Part shown: one piece after another, positions 1 through 9,299 of the stretch
Numbering within the stretch: position 1 is the stretch's first letter
Layout: each line of letters starts with the position of its first letter
NCBI GenBank assembly: GCA_016795035.1
Contig: JAEUIT010000017.1
Coordinates: forward strand, 1-42,776
Direction: 5' to 3'
From: Phycisphaerae bacterium
GTDB taxonomy: Bacteria > Planctomycetota > Phycisphaerae > Phycisphaerales > SM1A02
Length of the DNA: 42,776 nucleotides
Notes under the pieces: model-generated
Database searches by the model: none
What the model saw: only the letters and a program-made list of their open reading frames with translations
What the model was told of the DNA's origin: nothing
Made by a program: the position numbers and the translations under genes

Positions 1-1
1 C

Positions 2-193
2 GGCCGCGAGGATCAGTACGAACAGGCGAACCTGCGCCGCGCCCGCGAATTCTTCGACCGGCAGGAGCTCCACACGCGGCTCGTCTTCGCGCTCCGACGA
101 ATTGTCACGCCCAAGGAGCTTCGCGCCGTGCCGGCGCTCGAGCGGTACGAGACGCTGGTGGCGCGAGTGCCGAGCGTGTGGCATGAGCGGTGA
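2..193 (+). CDS. C-terminal end of an unknown protein (5' truncated)
   Basis: The second reading frame is open from the window edge to a TGA at 191-193 and gives 63 residues. The piece is rich in Glu, Arg and Leu and looks largely alpha-helical, with alternating charges and the ending VPSVWHER. Codon choice (G/C in third positions) matches the other genes here, and repeats begin just after the stop, as they do after other genes in this window, so it is probably a real gene end. No family can be recognised from this fragment. The frame on the opposite strand at 13-495 runs into repeat DNA and was not accepted. Confidence 0.6.
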   Translation, partial: GREDQYEQANLRRAREFFDRQELHTRLVFALRRIVTPKELRAVPALERYETLVARVPSVWHER

Positions 194-294
194 AAGGGTT
201 CGGGGGTCGGGGGTCGGGGTGAAGGGGTCGGGGTGAAGGCACTCAGAGCGCGGTCCCGCCGTGTCCGTCGCATTGACTTCCGAAGCCGTTCTCC

Positions 295-336
295 GTTGCA
301 GCCTTGTTCGCCCCTCTCCCGCGCGATCGCTGCAAC
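295..336. repeat. GTTGCAG / CTGCAAC inverted module, copy 1
   Basis: GTTGCAG (295-301) and CTGCAAC (330-336) form inverted arms about 35 bases apart, with a CGCCCCTCTCCCGCG core between them. The similarity to copy 2 continues downstream through CCTG, ACCTCG and TCCGTTCGCG, so the repeated unit is about 70 bp. The arms are the octamer motif that is scattered through the whole window. Confidence 0.7.
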
Positions 337-371
337 CTGTGTACCTCGTTCCGTTCGCGGCGCCCTCATCC

Positions 372-418
372 GGCCCTTCGGGCCACCTTCTCCCACTCGC
401 AGGGCGAGCGGGAGAAGG
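372..418. repeat. REP-like double hairpin
   Basis: Two adjacent hairpins: GGCCC-TTC-GGGCC at 372-384, and a 15-base arm at 386-400 pairing with 404-418 around a 3-base loop (CCTTCTCCC against GGGAGAAGG at the base). The block starts with CCCTCATCCGGCCC, a form common among short palindromic extragenic repeats of GC-rich bacteria. It lies between genes, as expected for REP elements. Confidence 0.65.
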
Positions 419-539
419 GCAGAATGGGCGGCGACTGGAAAGAACAAGGAAGGATGAGGGGTGACGCACCCGAAGCGCGATGCATGTGCCTTCACCCTTG
501 GTCCTTACCCCTTGATCCTCGATCCTCTCCGCCATCAAC

Positions 540-580
540 GTTGCAGCCGCATCGCCCCTCTCCCGCGGGATCCCTGCAAC
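540..580. repeat. GTTGCAG / CTGCAAC inverted module, copy 2
   Basis: A second copy of the module at 295: GTTGCAG (540-546) and CTGCAAC (574-580), 34 bases apart, with the same CGCCCCTCTCCCGCGGGATC core and the same downstream TCCGTTCGCG. A third, half copy starts at 791 (GTTGCAGCC, then CGTCGCCCCCC) but has lost the right arm. Confidence 0.7.
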
Positions 581-712
581 CTGCGCACCTCGATCCGTTC
601 GCGGGAGAGGACAGCCGCCGCCAGGCTGGTTCCTGGCGGCGTCAGGTGAGGGGCGGCGCGGCCGTTGGCCGCGAGGGTTCAGGGCTCAGGGTCAAAGCAC
701 GCGCGGCGCATT

Positions 713-739
713 GCCGCAGTGCCGCAGTGCCGCAGTGCC
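713..739. repeat. Short tandem array of GCCGCAGT
   Basis: Three complete copies and three further bases of the 8-mer GCCGCAGT stand head to tail. They lie in the centre of an inverted-repeat element whose right arm (CCCACTGACTCCTGACTCC) follows at about 745. Such an array is a likely site for slippage. Confidence 0.7.
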
Positions 740-942
740 TTTCCCCACTGACTCCTGACTCCCGAATCCGGGCCCTCGACCCTCTTCCCCGTTGCAGCCG
801 CGTCGCCCCCCCTCCCACAGGATCGCCGTCGCCTTTCTCGGCTGCGACAGGGAGCGCGATCGTCAAGACGCGCTCGCGTCCGCGAGCGGCGCGATCCGAA
901 GAGCGGAACGTTCGCACGCCCCGCTCTCCGGTTGCGCATCCA

Positions 943-1577
943 TCAGCTCTCGCGCCGTCTACCGCGCGAGCGCAGCCCAGCTACTCCAGCCACCCACAAC
1001 ACCGCCGGCGCGGGGATCGAGCTGAAGTAAATGTTGTCGACGTAGACGTCCGTGAGGAGACCTCCAGGCTTGGGAAACCCAAGTAACTGCACACGGTCAA
1101 ATGGCACCGTAGAAACCACTCCGGCGAACGATCCAAAGATGCTCGGACCGGACATACTCGTGTAAAGGAGCGTGTCGCCTTGATAGAGAAGGTATGACCA
1201 AGTGCCGGGGCCGTGCGCACCGATCGCAAACGTAGGCTTGTCGAACGTCAACTCGATTCCTTGGTTTCCGTCGATGCCATGACCGTCGAGCGGGAAGCCC
1301 GACCAACCCACATTCACGACGTTTCCGGTGAATCCCGTGAAGAGAACGCCAAGACTTTCGTACTGGTTGGTGATAAACGTATTCTGCGGAAACTCGGCGA
1401 AACTACATGTGGCATGAGTCTCTGCGGATGCGCTCCAGCCATTGAAGTCTTCGAGAAAATAGGTGAACTCAGCGCTCGCGATCGGTGCTATCGTCGCAAC
1501 GAGCGCCGACACGACCGGCGTCAGGATCCTCGTTCGCGAATAGGAGAGATGCGCGGAGTGATGGGGGCGCGTGGTAT

Positions 1578-1581
<4 letters not shown>
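943..1581 (-). CDS. Secreted protein with a PEP-CTERM-like tail
   Basis: A 212-residue protein of unknown function. The start is a GTG at 1581-1579 that overlaps the TGA of the upstream gene (GTGA), with a GGAGG six bases before it, so translation is probably coupled. A hydrophobic segment ending in IASA is a likely signal peptide. The mature part is rich in Gly, Phe, Tyr and Thr and looks like a beta-sandwich, in the style of secreted PEP-CTERM family proteins. The C-terminus has IPAPAV, a short hydrophobic stretch (LWVAGVAGL) and an Arg-rich end (RSRGRRRES). That is the layout of a PEP-CTERM/exosortase sorting signal, with PAP in place of PEP. Sorting and surface display are inferred. Confidence 0.75.
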
Positions 1582-3362
<1,781 letters not shown>

Positions 3363-3982
3363 CAGAGTCGCTCCTTCAAAAGGTGCCACCATTGCCAAGA
3401 GAGTCAAGCCACGCGCCTGACTCCGTCGCTCGCCGCGACGTCGCTGTGGTCGTCGCCAAAGCGTCGCTGAGACGACGATGGGAAACGCCGCGCGCTGCCG
3501 CCGGTCGGTCACTGGAAACCGACGAAACGGAAGCGCCGCGCCACGATCCCTCCGCCACGCGACCAGCGATGAGACTGCAAGGTATACGCGGGATGCGGGA
3601 ATCGACTCTCCCAAACGGGCGAGTTCTATGGCATTCCTCTACTCCAGATCGGCGTGGCAGCCGCTTCTATGACGGGTGCAACGACGAGTGACGGTCCGAT
3701 TCGGGTGTCCGCGGTTCAAGAGGTGGCCTGCAGTCGAAACGGGCCGCGAGCCCCTGCGCGGAGCGCAACGACTCTGCCCCACAATCCTCCGCAGAAGGGT
3801 GGAAAGGGTTCGGGGTTCAGGGGCAGAGCGCCCTCGGCGCGTTTGCCGTGTACGTTCCCACTGACTCCTGACTCCTGAATCCTGACTCCTCTCTTCTAAC
3901 TCCTCGCTTCGTCACACCACGCGTGACGCGCATCTGCCCCTGAACCCTGAACCCCGACCCCCGAACCCTGTCCCCCCTATCT
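3363..3982. other. Intergenic region with upstream sequence and inverted repeats
   Basis: About 620 bases without a convincing gene between two divergent genes. The left part should hold the promoter of the HAF/dockerin gene, but no clear -35/-10 pair stands out. One octamer-like TGCAACG occurs at 3677. The right third (about 3797-3977) is an inverted-repeat element annotated separately. Confidence 0.5.
3797..3977. repeat. Intergenic inverted-repeat element (TTCAGGG type with GGAGTCA-type insert)
   Basis: The left arm GGTTCGGGGTTCAGGGGCAG (3807-3826) pairs with the right arm CTGCCCCTGAACCCTGAACC, which begins at 3934. The space between them carries a GACTCCTGACTCC tract (3857-3891), the half-arm of the second element family seen at 21823, 33434 and 39593. 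The element ends a few bases before the next gene starts. Confidence 0.75.
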
Positions 3983-4465
3983 ATGCCCATCGACACCACA
4001 AAGGTCTCGAACCGCCGCGCCGTCCGTCTTCCGTCACTCGATGCCTATCGCGCCGAAGTGCGCCGCCTCGCCGCGGCGGAGCGTGCGGGACGCGTGAAGC
4101 GCCTCGGCAACTGGACGGTCGGGCAGACCTTCCATCACCTCGCGTTCTGGCTCGACACGGTGTTCGACGGCCCGCCCGGTCCACTGCCGCCGTGGATCAT
4201 TCGTCTCCTCGGTCCGCTACTGAAGAAGCGATTCCTGAAGGGATTGCCCGCGGGCTTCCGTATGCCGAAGGTCGAGGCCGGCACGTACGGCACCGACGTC
4301 GTCTCGCTCGACGACGGCGAGCGCGAACTCCTCGCCGCGATCGATCGACTCGAGCGCAACGTGCCCCCGCCGCGCCACTTTCTCTTCGGCCGCATGAGCC
4401 GCGAGGACTGGTCGACGATGCACCTCCGTCACGCGGAGCTGCATTTGTCGTTTCTCGACGGTTGA
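3983..4465 (+). CDS. DUF1569 / DinB-superfamily protein
   Basis: A 160-residue protein that fits the DUF1569 family of DinB-like four-helix bundles. The family signature GNWTVGQTFHHLAFWLD (residues 42-58) matches the helix carrying the first metal-binding His (51/52), and the C-terminal helix MHLRHAELHL supplies His147, His150 and His154. DinB-fold proteins often bind a divalent metal and some act as thiol-dependent transferases; the substrate of this family is unknown. The ATG at 3983 follows a repeat element directly and has no clear ribosome binding site, so it may be read from a leaderless or very short message. Confidence 0.75.
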   Translation: MPIDTTKVSNRRAVRLPSLDAYRAEVRRLAAAERAGRVKRLGNWTVGQTFHHLAFWLDTVFDGPPGPLPPWIIRLLGPLLKKRFLKGLPAGFRMPKVEAGTYGTDVVSLDDGERELLAAIDRLERNVPPPRHFLFGRMSREDWSTMHLRHAELHLSFLDG

Positions 4466-4488
4466 CACCGGCTCCGCGTGGCCGCCCG

Positions 4489-4998
4489 TCACGACGTGCG
4501 CGTGCTGATGAGCGCGAGCGTTTCGCCCCACGTTCGATAGATGCCCGACACGAGGAGAATCGCGCTCGAGCCTGCAACGGCGAACGGAGCGAACGGCGCG
4601 CCGACCATGAGGCCGATTCCGCCGGCGACGGCCGCGACGCTCGCCACCACCGGCGCGGCGTTGTGAAAGATCCGGTCCACGCGTCGTTGAATCGCGACGA
4701 GGTGCAGCGTTCGGCGCACCAGGATCCTGTTCAATCGATAGACAAGGCCTCCGATGCCGAGGAGGACGAGAAGCAGTCCGCGCGGCCAATCGGTCTGCCA
4801 CGGCGCGAGGACGACCATGCCCTGAAGCAGGACGTCGGTGAAGCTATAGAGCGCCGGCGTCATCGACGCGTGCGCGATGTCGAGCGTGCGCGACGTCGTG
4901 AGGCTGGTGTTCAGCGTCACGACGACGAAGAGAAGGCCGACGAGCGTCGCGCCGGCGGCGCCCGTCAACGTAAAGAAGCCGCTCCATTGGTCGAGCAT
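4489..4998 (-). CDS. Small integral membrane protein, unknown function
   Basis: A 169-residue protein starting MLDQWSGFFTLTGAAGATLVGLLFV. The ATG at 4998 was chosen because AAGGATGG lies just upstream and the first hydrophobic segment then begins at the start of the chain. About four membrane segments are visible: residues 8-28, one around the LLLVLLGIGGLVY segment, and two near the C-terminus. The opening W-x-x-F-F-x-L-T-G-A-A-A-T-L-x-G-L-L-F-V pattern is shared by a widespread uncharacterised membrane protein family. No enzymatic motif is seen. It converges on the DUF1569 gene with a 23-bp gap. Confidence 0.65.
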   Translation of the reverse strand: MLDQWSGFFTLTGAAGATLVGLLFVVVTLNTSLTTSRTLDIAHASMTPALYSFTDVLLQGMVVLAPWQTDWPRGLLLVLLGIGGLVYRLNRILVRRTLHLVAIQRRVDRIFHNAAPVVASVAAVAGGIGLMVGAPFAPFAVAGSSAILLVSGIYRTWGETLALISTRTS

Positions 4999-5105
4999 GC
5001 GCCCATCCTTTGAACGCCGAGCGGGCGGCGGCACGAGTGTCCGCCGCCCGCTTCGAGGTTCTCAACGATCGTGGCCTTCGTCGCTGCGACGCGCCACGCG
5101 TTCAC

Positions 5106-6608
5106 TCACTTGACGAGCTCGATCGCGCCGGGCCGCCATGTCTTGTCGAACCACGGTTCGAGCGGACCATAGAGACGGAGGATCATGAACCAGCCGTTGC
5201 CGGGGATCGTCTGGATCCAGTTGTTCTCGAACCCCTTCGGCGCCGTCGGCCCGAAGAAGACGTCCACCGAACCGTCGGCGTTCACCTTCAGGTTCTTGTC
5301 TTGGCTGCTCACGCTCGGCGCCTTCTGGTCGGTCTGCACCATCGAGCGCGTCTGGTTGTCGTAGACGATGACCGACCAGAAATCCTTCACGGGCACGTTC
5401 GGCGGCAGGCGCAGGCGATAGTTCTTGCCGCCGTCGAAGGGATTGCCGTCGGCGTCCTGCACGCACCACGGATACTGCGAGCCCTTGCCGACCATCTTCA
5501 TCTCCATCGCGGGCGTGACGCCCGTGGCGAAGTAGTAGTAGAAGATGTAGCCGTCCATGTTGGTGACGCCGGGCGAACTTTCAAACTTATAGCCGCCGAA
5601 GAACGGCAGGCGCCACGGACTGTCAGGATAGAAATACGCCTCCGGCGAGCGGACCTTGAAGGCGATCGTGCGCGCGGTGACGGCGCCGATGTTGGCCGCG
5701 TCGGTGAGGATCTTCTTCATGCGCTCGTCGGGAGCGAAGGGCTGGCCCTTCACGATGCCGATCGAGGCGAAGAGGCCCAAGGTCGTCGGATCGCTGCCTT
5801 CCGGCGGCTCCTCCTGAATGACCTAGTTCAGGAGTTCCCAGAACGCGTAGTCGCCCGGCGCGACGAAGTTGGCCGGCACGCCCGAGGCGTTGACGAACTT
5901 CATCGCGGGCGGATTCGCCGCCTCGGAGAGCTGATAGATCTTGAGGTGCTTCTTCACGAGTTCGACGCCCGGCTTCGTCGAACCGTCGACGACGAACGCG
6001 CGGAAGAAGAACCAGTTCCCGTAGGTGTTCGGGCGGAGCACCATGTAGCCCGCCGGAATCTCGCCCTTGTAGCCGGGCGGAAGGACGAGGTACTTGCCGC
6101 CCTTGCCGCGATCTTCGCCGGTGATGCCGATGTCGCCGACCCAGCGGTACCAGAAGTCGTTCACGCCGCCGAGGATCTCGGGCGGCGCCTCGATGACGAG
6201 CGGCCCCTTCTTCGTGTCGAGCCAGATGAAGTTGTAGATCGTGTTGTCGTTCGCGGTGAGTTCGACCGTGCGCGCGTCGACGAGGTTCTCCCAGATCACG
6301 TCGGTCTGGTTGTACGGCCCGAACTTCGCGAGCGAGTCGCGCATGCCGGCCTGATTCACGATCGGAATCGCCATCAGGTAGGCCTGCAACGCCCGCGACC
6401 GATCCAGGTTGTCATAGATCTTCGCGACGGTCTCGGCGTCGGGATAGCCGTGGTTGAGGTTCAGCGTGCCGATCGAGCTGTCGACCGTGTCGGGCACGGC
6501 GACGCCGGGCGCAATCGGCGTGGTCATCTTGAAGGTCTGCGCCGAGGCGATGCCTTGCGCGGACAGTGCGAGGAGGACGACGCTCGCAAGCGTTCGAATG
6601 GACTGCAC
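5106..6608 (-). pseudogene. DUF1254/DUF1214 secreted protein broken by one in-frame TAG
   Basis: The GTG at 6608 has GGAG six bases upstream and opens a signal peptide (LASVVLLALSAQGIASA, then QTFKM). Residues 30-261 match DUF1254, including the FIWLDTKKGP and PGYKGEIPAGY regions. A TAG at 5825-5823 interrupts the frame after FWELLN. The same frame continues at once as VIQEEPPEGSDPTTLG and then with a complete DUF1214 domain (GLFASIGIVKGQPF to the end at 5106). Family members are normally one chain of about 450-500 residues, and the joined product here would be about 500. A single base change (for example GAG to TAG) explains the break. The downstream half has no good start codon. A recent nonsense mutation or a sequencing error is likelier than two genes. 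Confidence 0.8.
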
Positions 6609-6809
6609 AGCGATCTCCGTGAGGACGGTGCCCCGACGCCGAGCGGCGTTGAAAGGCGTTCGGGCGCGGATCCTAGACGGAAGTTCGGTTTCTTTGGGGA
6701 AGCAACCGGGCCGACAGCCTGCGTCTAGGGAATCGACCGACGCCCGTGCGTCGCCCCGCCCCCCGCCCCGCCGCTCGAACCTCAGGCCCCCTTTTGGCGC
6801 CCCGAGCCT

Positions 6810-9167
6810 TCACCGGCCCGGGCACGGGCCCCAGGCGCCGAGCAGACCGCCAAGATCCTCCGGTCCCACGACGCCGTCGCCGTCGAGGTCCGCGCCCCCC
6901 GCACCGCCCCAAGCGCCGAGAAGCGCGGCCAGGTCGTCGGCGCCGACGGCGCCGTCGCCCGTCAGGTCCGCGTTGCAGGCGCACTCGTCGACGACGCCGT
7001 CGCCGTTCGCATCGAGGCTCGAACGGAAGAGGCCGTCGCAGACGAAGGTCGAGACGTCGTCGAAGAGTTCGAAGGTGTCGTTGGCGGCGAGGTCTGCAAC
7101 GTTGAGTTCTGAGAGGAGGTACGAGTCGCCCGCGACCATCCAGGTCGACGACGGCATGCCGGGCATGGCAGCATTGGCACGCAGCGCGAGCGAGTTCGGG
7201 CTTGCCGCCAGACGAACGATGCCGACACCGATGAAGTAGGACCTGCCCGGTGGTCCAATGGCGATCGGCTCGATCGCGGCCCGATCGTCGCCGCTCGTCA
7301 TCGAGGGCGTCACGACATACGCGCCGCGTAGCGTCGCGTCGAGCGGCTGACCGTCCTGGTCTGGGTCGTCGTACACCGCGAAAAATCCCGGCTGCGACGC
7401 AGCATTCGGGGCGCTGAGCGTGGTCCAGTCCGCCGCGATGCCGCGCAGGACGCCGTCGGCGTTCGGCGGCACCGTCACGCGAACGACCCAGAGTACGCCA
7501 AAAGGGATCGAGACCGGCGATGTGCCCGTGAAGGCGTAGTACACCGACCCGGCATGTGGTGGCGGTAGCGTCGGTGTCCACTCGACGTTGCAGGCATCGG
7601 GAATGCCGTCGGCGTTGCAGTCGACAATCGAGGGGCACGAGTCCGGGACACCGTCGTCGTCGCAGTCGGCGGCTCCCTGCAACACCTCCTGAAGGTCGCT
7701 TGTGGCATCGCCATCGCAATCGGTGGCCGCCGACGCGAGCGGCACGACGCGCACTTCGGGCTCGTCCAAGTACCAGCGTGAAACGTCTCTTCCCGTGACC
7801 GCCCAGCGTCCGCCGCCGAGCGCGGCTTGACGGCCCACGCCTGTGTGCGCGTCGCTCGATGTCGCGCGGGCGAGAAAGGTGAGCGTCGTGCGTTGCCCCG
7901 CCCCCCCGACGATCTCATACAGGGACGCATAGCGGCCCGTGAACACTCCGACGGCCGGCGCAGCGCAGATTGAGAGGTACGCACGACCATCGTGGCGCGC
8001 CATACTGACGTATCGAAGCTGGTCGTCCTTCGCTTCGCCTGCAACGTGGAGAACTTCGTCCCATGCCCCCTCGCCCTTCTCATAGAGACGAACCACTCCG
8101 GCGTCTTGCAGGCCCGCGACATCCTCGCGGGGCGACGTCACTGCCAAGCGCGGCACGTCGCCCGAGAGGTCCATGGCGATCGAGGCGCCAAAGCTGGTGA
8201 ACGACTCGACGGTCGGCGACGTCAGTAGCGCCTCGACGGTCACGCGCGGCGCGCGAGTGTCGTCCGCATGAAGGAGAAGTACGGCGCCAGTCCCCGGAAC
8301 GCCGGGAAGAGTCACGCCGGTCGACGAAAGCGCGAACGTGCTTCCTTCCACGGCAACCGCGGCGCCGAATCCTGACCCGGACACTGCCTGCAACGGGGAG
8401 ATCAAGGACAGCGGCGCTTCGATCGAAGTGCCATCGATCACGAAGCGATCCGCGCCGCCAACCGATACCCCGGCGGGATCCCGTCGCTTGGGAACGCCCA
8501 CGAGGAGCGTCGTCCCGTCGAACGCGAGCGCTGAGCCGAACTGCGCTTCCGCCTGGAGCCAAGGATCGGTGAGAATCGTGACGGGCATGAACGCGCCGCC
8601 CGGCTCTCGACGGTAGACATGCACGGTGCCAACCATGCTCAGTCCGGAGATTGCCGTCAGCGGAGCCCCCACAAAGAGCCACGTTCCGTCGGTTGCGAGA
8701 GTCCGTCCGAAGTCGACGGGTTGGCCGAACGATGCTGGCGCCGTGCTGATGGGCGCGATGTCCTCGACCTTTCGCCAGCCGCGCAGACCGGGCGGGTCCT
8801 CCGGGTTCGGCGCTCGCCACACGGCGACGATCGGCTTCGCGCCGAACGCGGTCGAAGGGCCGACGACGAAGAGCTCGTCTCCGACAAGCGCTAGCACGTC
8901 ACCGAATGGGAACGCGCTCTGCGACGTCGTGAAGGGAATGACCGAAGGGTCAGCCCTCGTTGGCCCTATGTATTGCGGCGTCACCGTCTCCGCGATCGGC
9001 AACTCCAACACCTGTGCCTGTGCGGCCGCCGCGAGCAGCGCGCCGCACGCGGCGATGCCGAGCCGCCCCAGCGCAGCGCCTAAGAGCCCACTCGCAGCGG
9101 CTGAGAGCCCGCTCGCAGCGGCCGAGAGCCCCATCGCGGCAGCGGCCGATAGCCCTGCATGCGTCAT
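6810..9167 (-). CDS. Secreted FG-GAP/beta-propeller protein with dockerin repeats
   Basis: A 785-residue protein. The ATG at 9167 has GGAGGA seven bases upstream. The N-terminus is a long Ala/Gly/Leu-rich signal region with a near-perfect heptad repeat (GLSAAAS) ending AAAAQAQV. Residues from about 60 to 400 hold repeats such as FGRTLATDGTWLFVGAP, FGSALAFDGTTLLVGVP and FGAAVAVEGSTFALSS, typical of FG-GAP beta-propellers. A calcium-binding thrombospondin-3-like stretch follows (DCDGDATSDLQE, DCDDDGVPDSCP, DCNADGIPDAC). After a beta-rich domain the chain ends with dockerin-like loops (DLTGDGAVGADDLAALLGAWG, DLDGDGVVGPEDLGGLLGAWG). A surface or extracellular role is inferred. Confidence 0.8.
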   Translation of the reverse strand: MTHAGLSAAAAMGLSAAASGLSAAASGLLGAALGRLGIAACGALLAAAAQAQVLELPIAETVTPQYIGPTRADPSVIPFTTSQSAFPFGDVLALVGDELFVVGPSTAFGAKPIVAVWRAPNPEDPPGLRGWRKVEDIAPISTAPASFGQPVDFGRTLATDGTWLFVGAPLTAISGLSMVGTVHVYRREPGGAFMPVTILTDPWLQAEAQFGSALAFDGTTLLVGVPKRRDPAGVSVGGADRFVIDGTSIEAPLSLISPLQAVSGSGFGAAVAVEGSTFALSSTGVTLPGVPGTGAVLLLHADDTRAPRVTVEALLTSPTVESFTSFGASIAMDLSGDVPRLAVTSPREDVAGLQDAGVVRLYEKGEGAWDEVLHVAGEAKDDQLRYVSMARHDGRAYLSICAAPAVGVFTGRYASLYEIVGGAGQRTTLTFLARATSSDAHTGVGRQAALGGGRWAVTGRDVSRWYLDEPEVRVVPLASAATDCDGDATSDLQEVLQGAADCDDDGVPDSCPSIVDCNADGIPDACNVEWTPTLPPPHAGSVYYAFTGTSPVSIPFGVLWVVRVTVPPNADGVLRGIAADWTTLSAPNAASQPGFFAVYDDPDQDGQPLDATLRGAYVVTPSMTSGDDRAAIEPIAIGPPGRSYFIGVGIVRLAASPNSLALRANAAMPGMPSSTWMVAGDSYLLSELNVADLAANDTFELFDDVSTFVCDGLFRSSLDANGDGVVDECACNADLTGDGAVGADDLAALLGAWGGAGGADLDGDGVVGPEDLGGLLGAWGPCPGR
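9056..9155. repeat. 21-bp tandem repeats in a signal-peptide coding region
   Basis: Units like GAGAGCCCGCTCGCAGCGGC repeat about four times, with drift at the ends. Each is 21 bp, so each codes for one heptad (GLSAAAS and variants) in the signal region of the FG-GAP/dockerin protein. The unit length is a multiple of three, so copy changes would alter the length of the leader but keep the frame. Confidence 0.8.
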
Positions 9168-9299
9168 CCGTCCGTCCTCCGCGTTGCCGCGAGTCCCGCT
9201 CTCGCCTCCGTCCACGATACGGTCGCGGCGCGGATTCGGACGCAGGAAAGTTGGGGCTCTCGAGGCTCCGCGTTGCGTCGATGCGTCCGCGACGGCGCC

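Larger units (their letters stand above)
194..942. repeat. Gene-free stretch packed with repeats
   Basis: No convincing gene lies in these 750 bases. In order the stretch holds a GGGGTCGGG-rich tract (199-240), a first GTTGCAG...CTGCAAC module (295-336), a REP-like double hairpin (372-418), a second module (540-580), a perfect 10-bp hairpin (616-625 with 632-641), an array of the 8-mer GCCGCAGT (713-739), a GACTCCTGACTCC arm near 750-770 and a third GTTGCAG half-module (791-797). Short open frames across it change with the repeats and lack ribosome binding sites. Confidence 0.7.

Noticed and set aside
13..495. A 160-residue frame on the minus strand at the window start
   Set aside because: It runs through REP hairpins and low-complexity DNA, and the opposite strand holds a better gene end at 2-193.
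713..739. A CRISPR array at the GCCGCAGT repeats
   Set aside because: The units are 8 bp and directly adjacent, with no spacers. No cas gene is present in the window.
3363..3614. An 84-residue upstream extension of the HAF/dockerin gene
   Set aside because: The ATG at 3362 has an excellent ribosome binding site and stands just before the signal peptide; the extension is Arg-rich and would bury the signal.
5106..5780. The DUF1214 half as a separate gene
   Set aside because: It lacks a proper start, begins in the middle of the conserved linker and is in the same frame as the DUF1254 half. A nonsense mutation is simpler.
5823..5825. Pyrrolysine or programmed read-through at the TAG
   Set aside because: No downstream stem-loop or pyrrolysine genes are seen, and the residue is not at an active site. 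It was kept only as a remote option.
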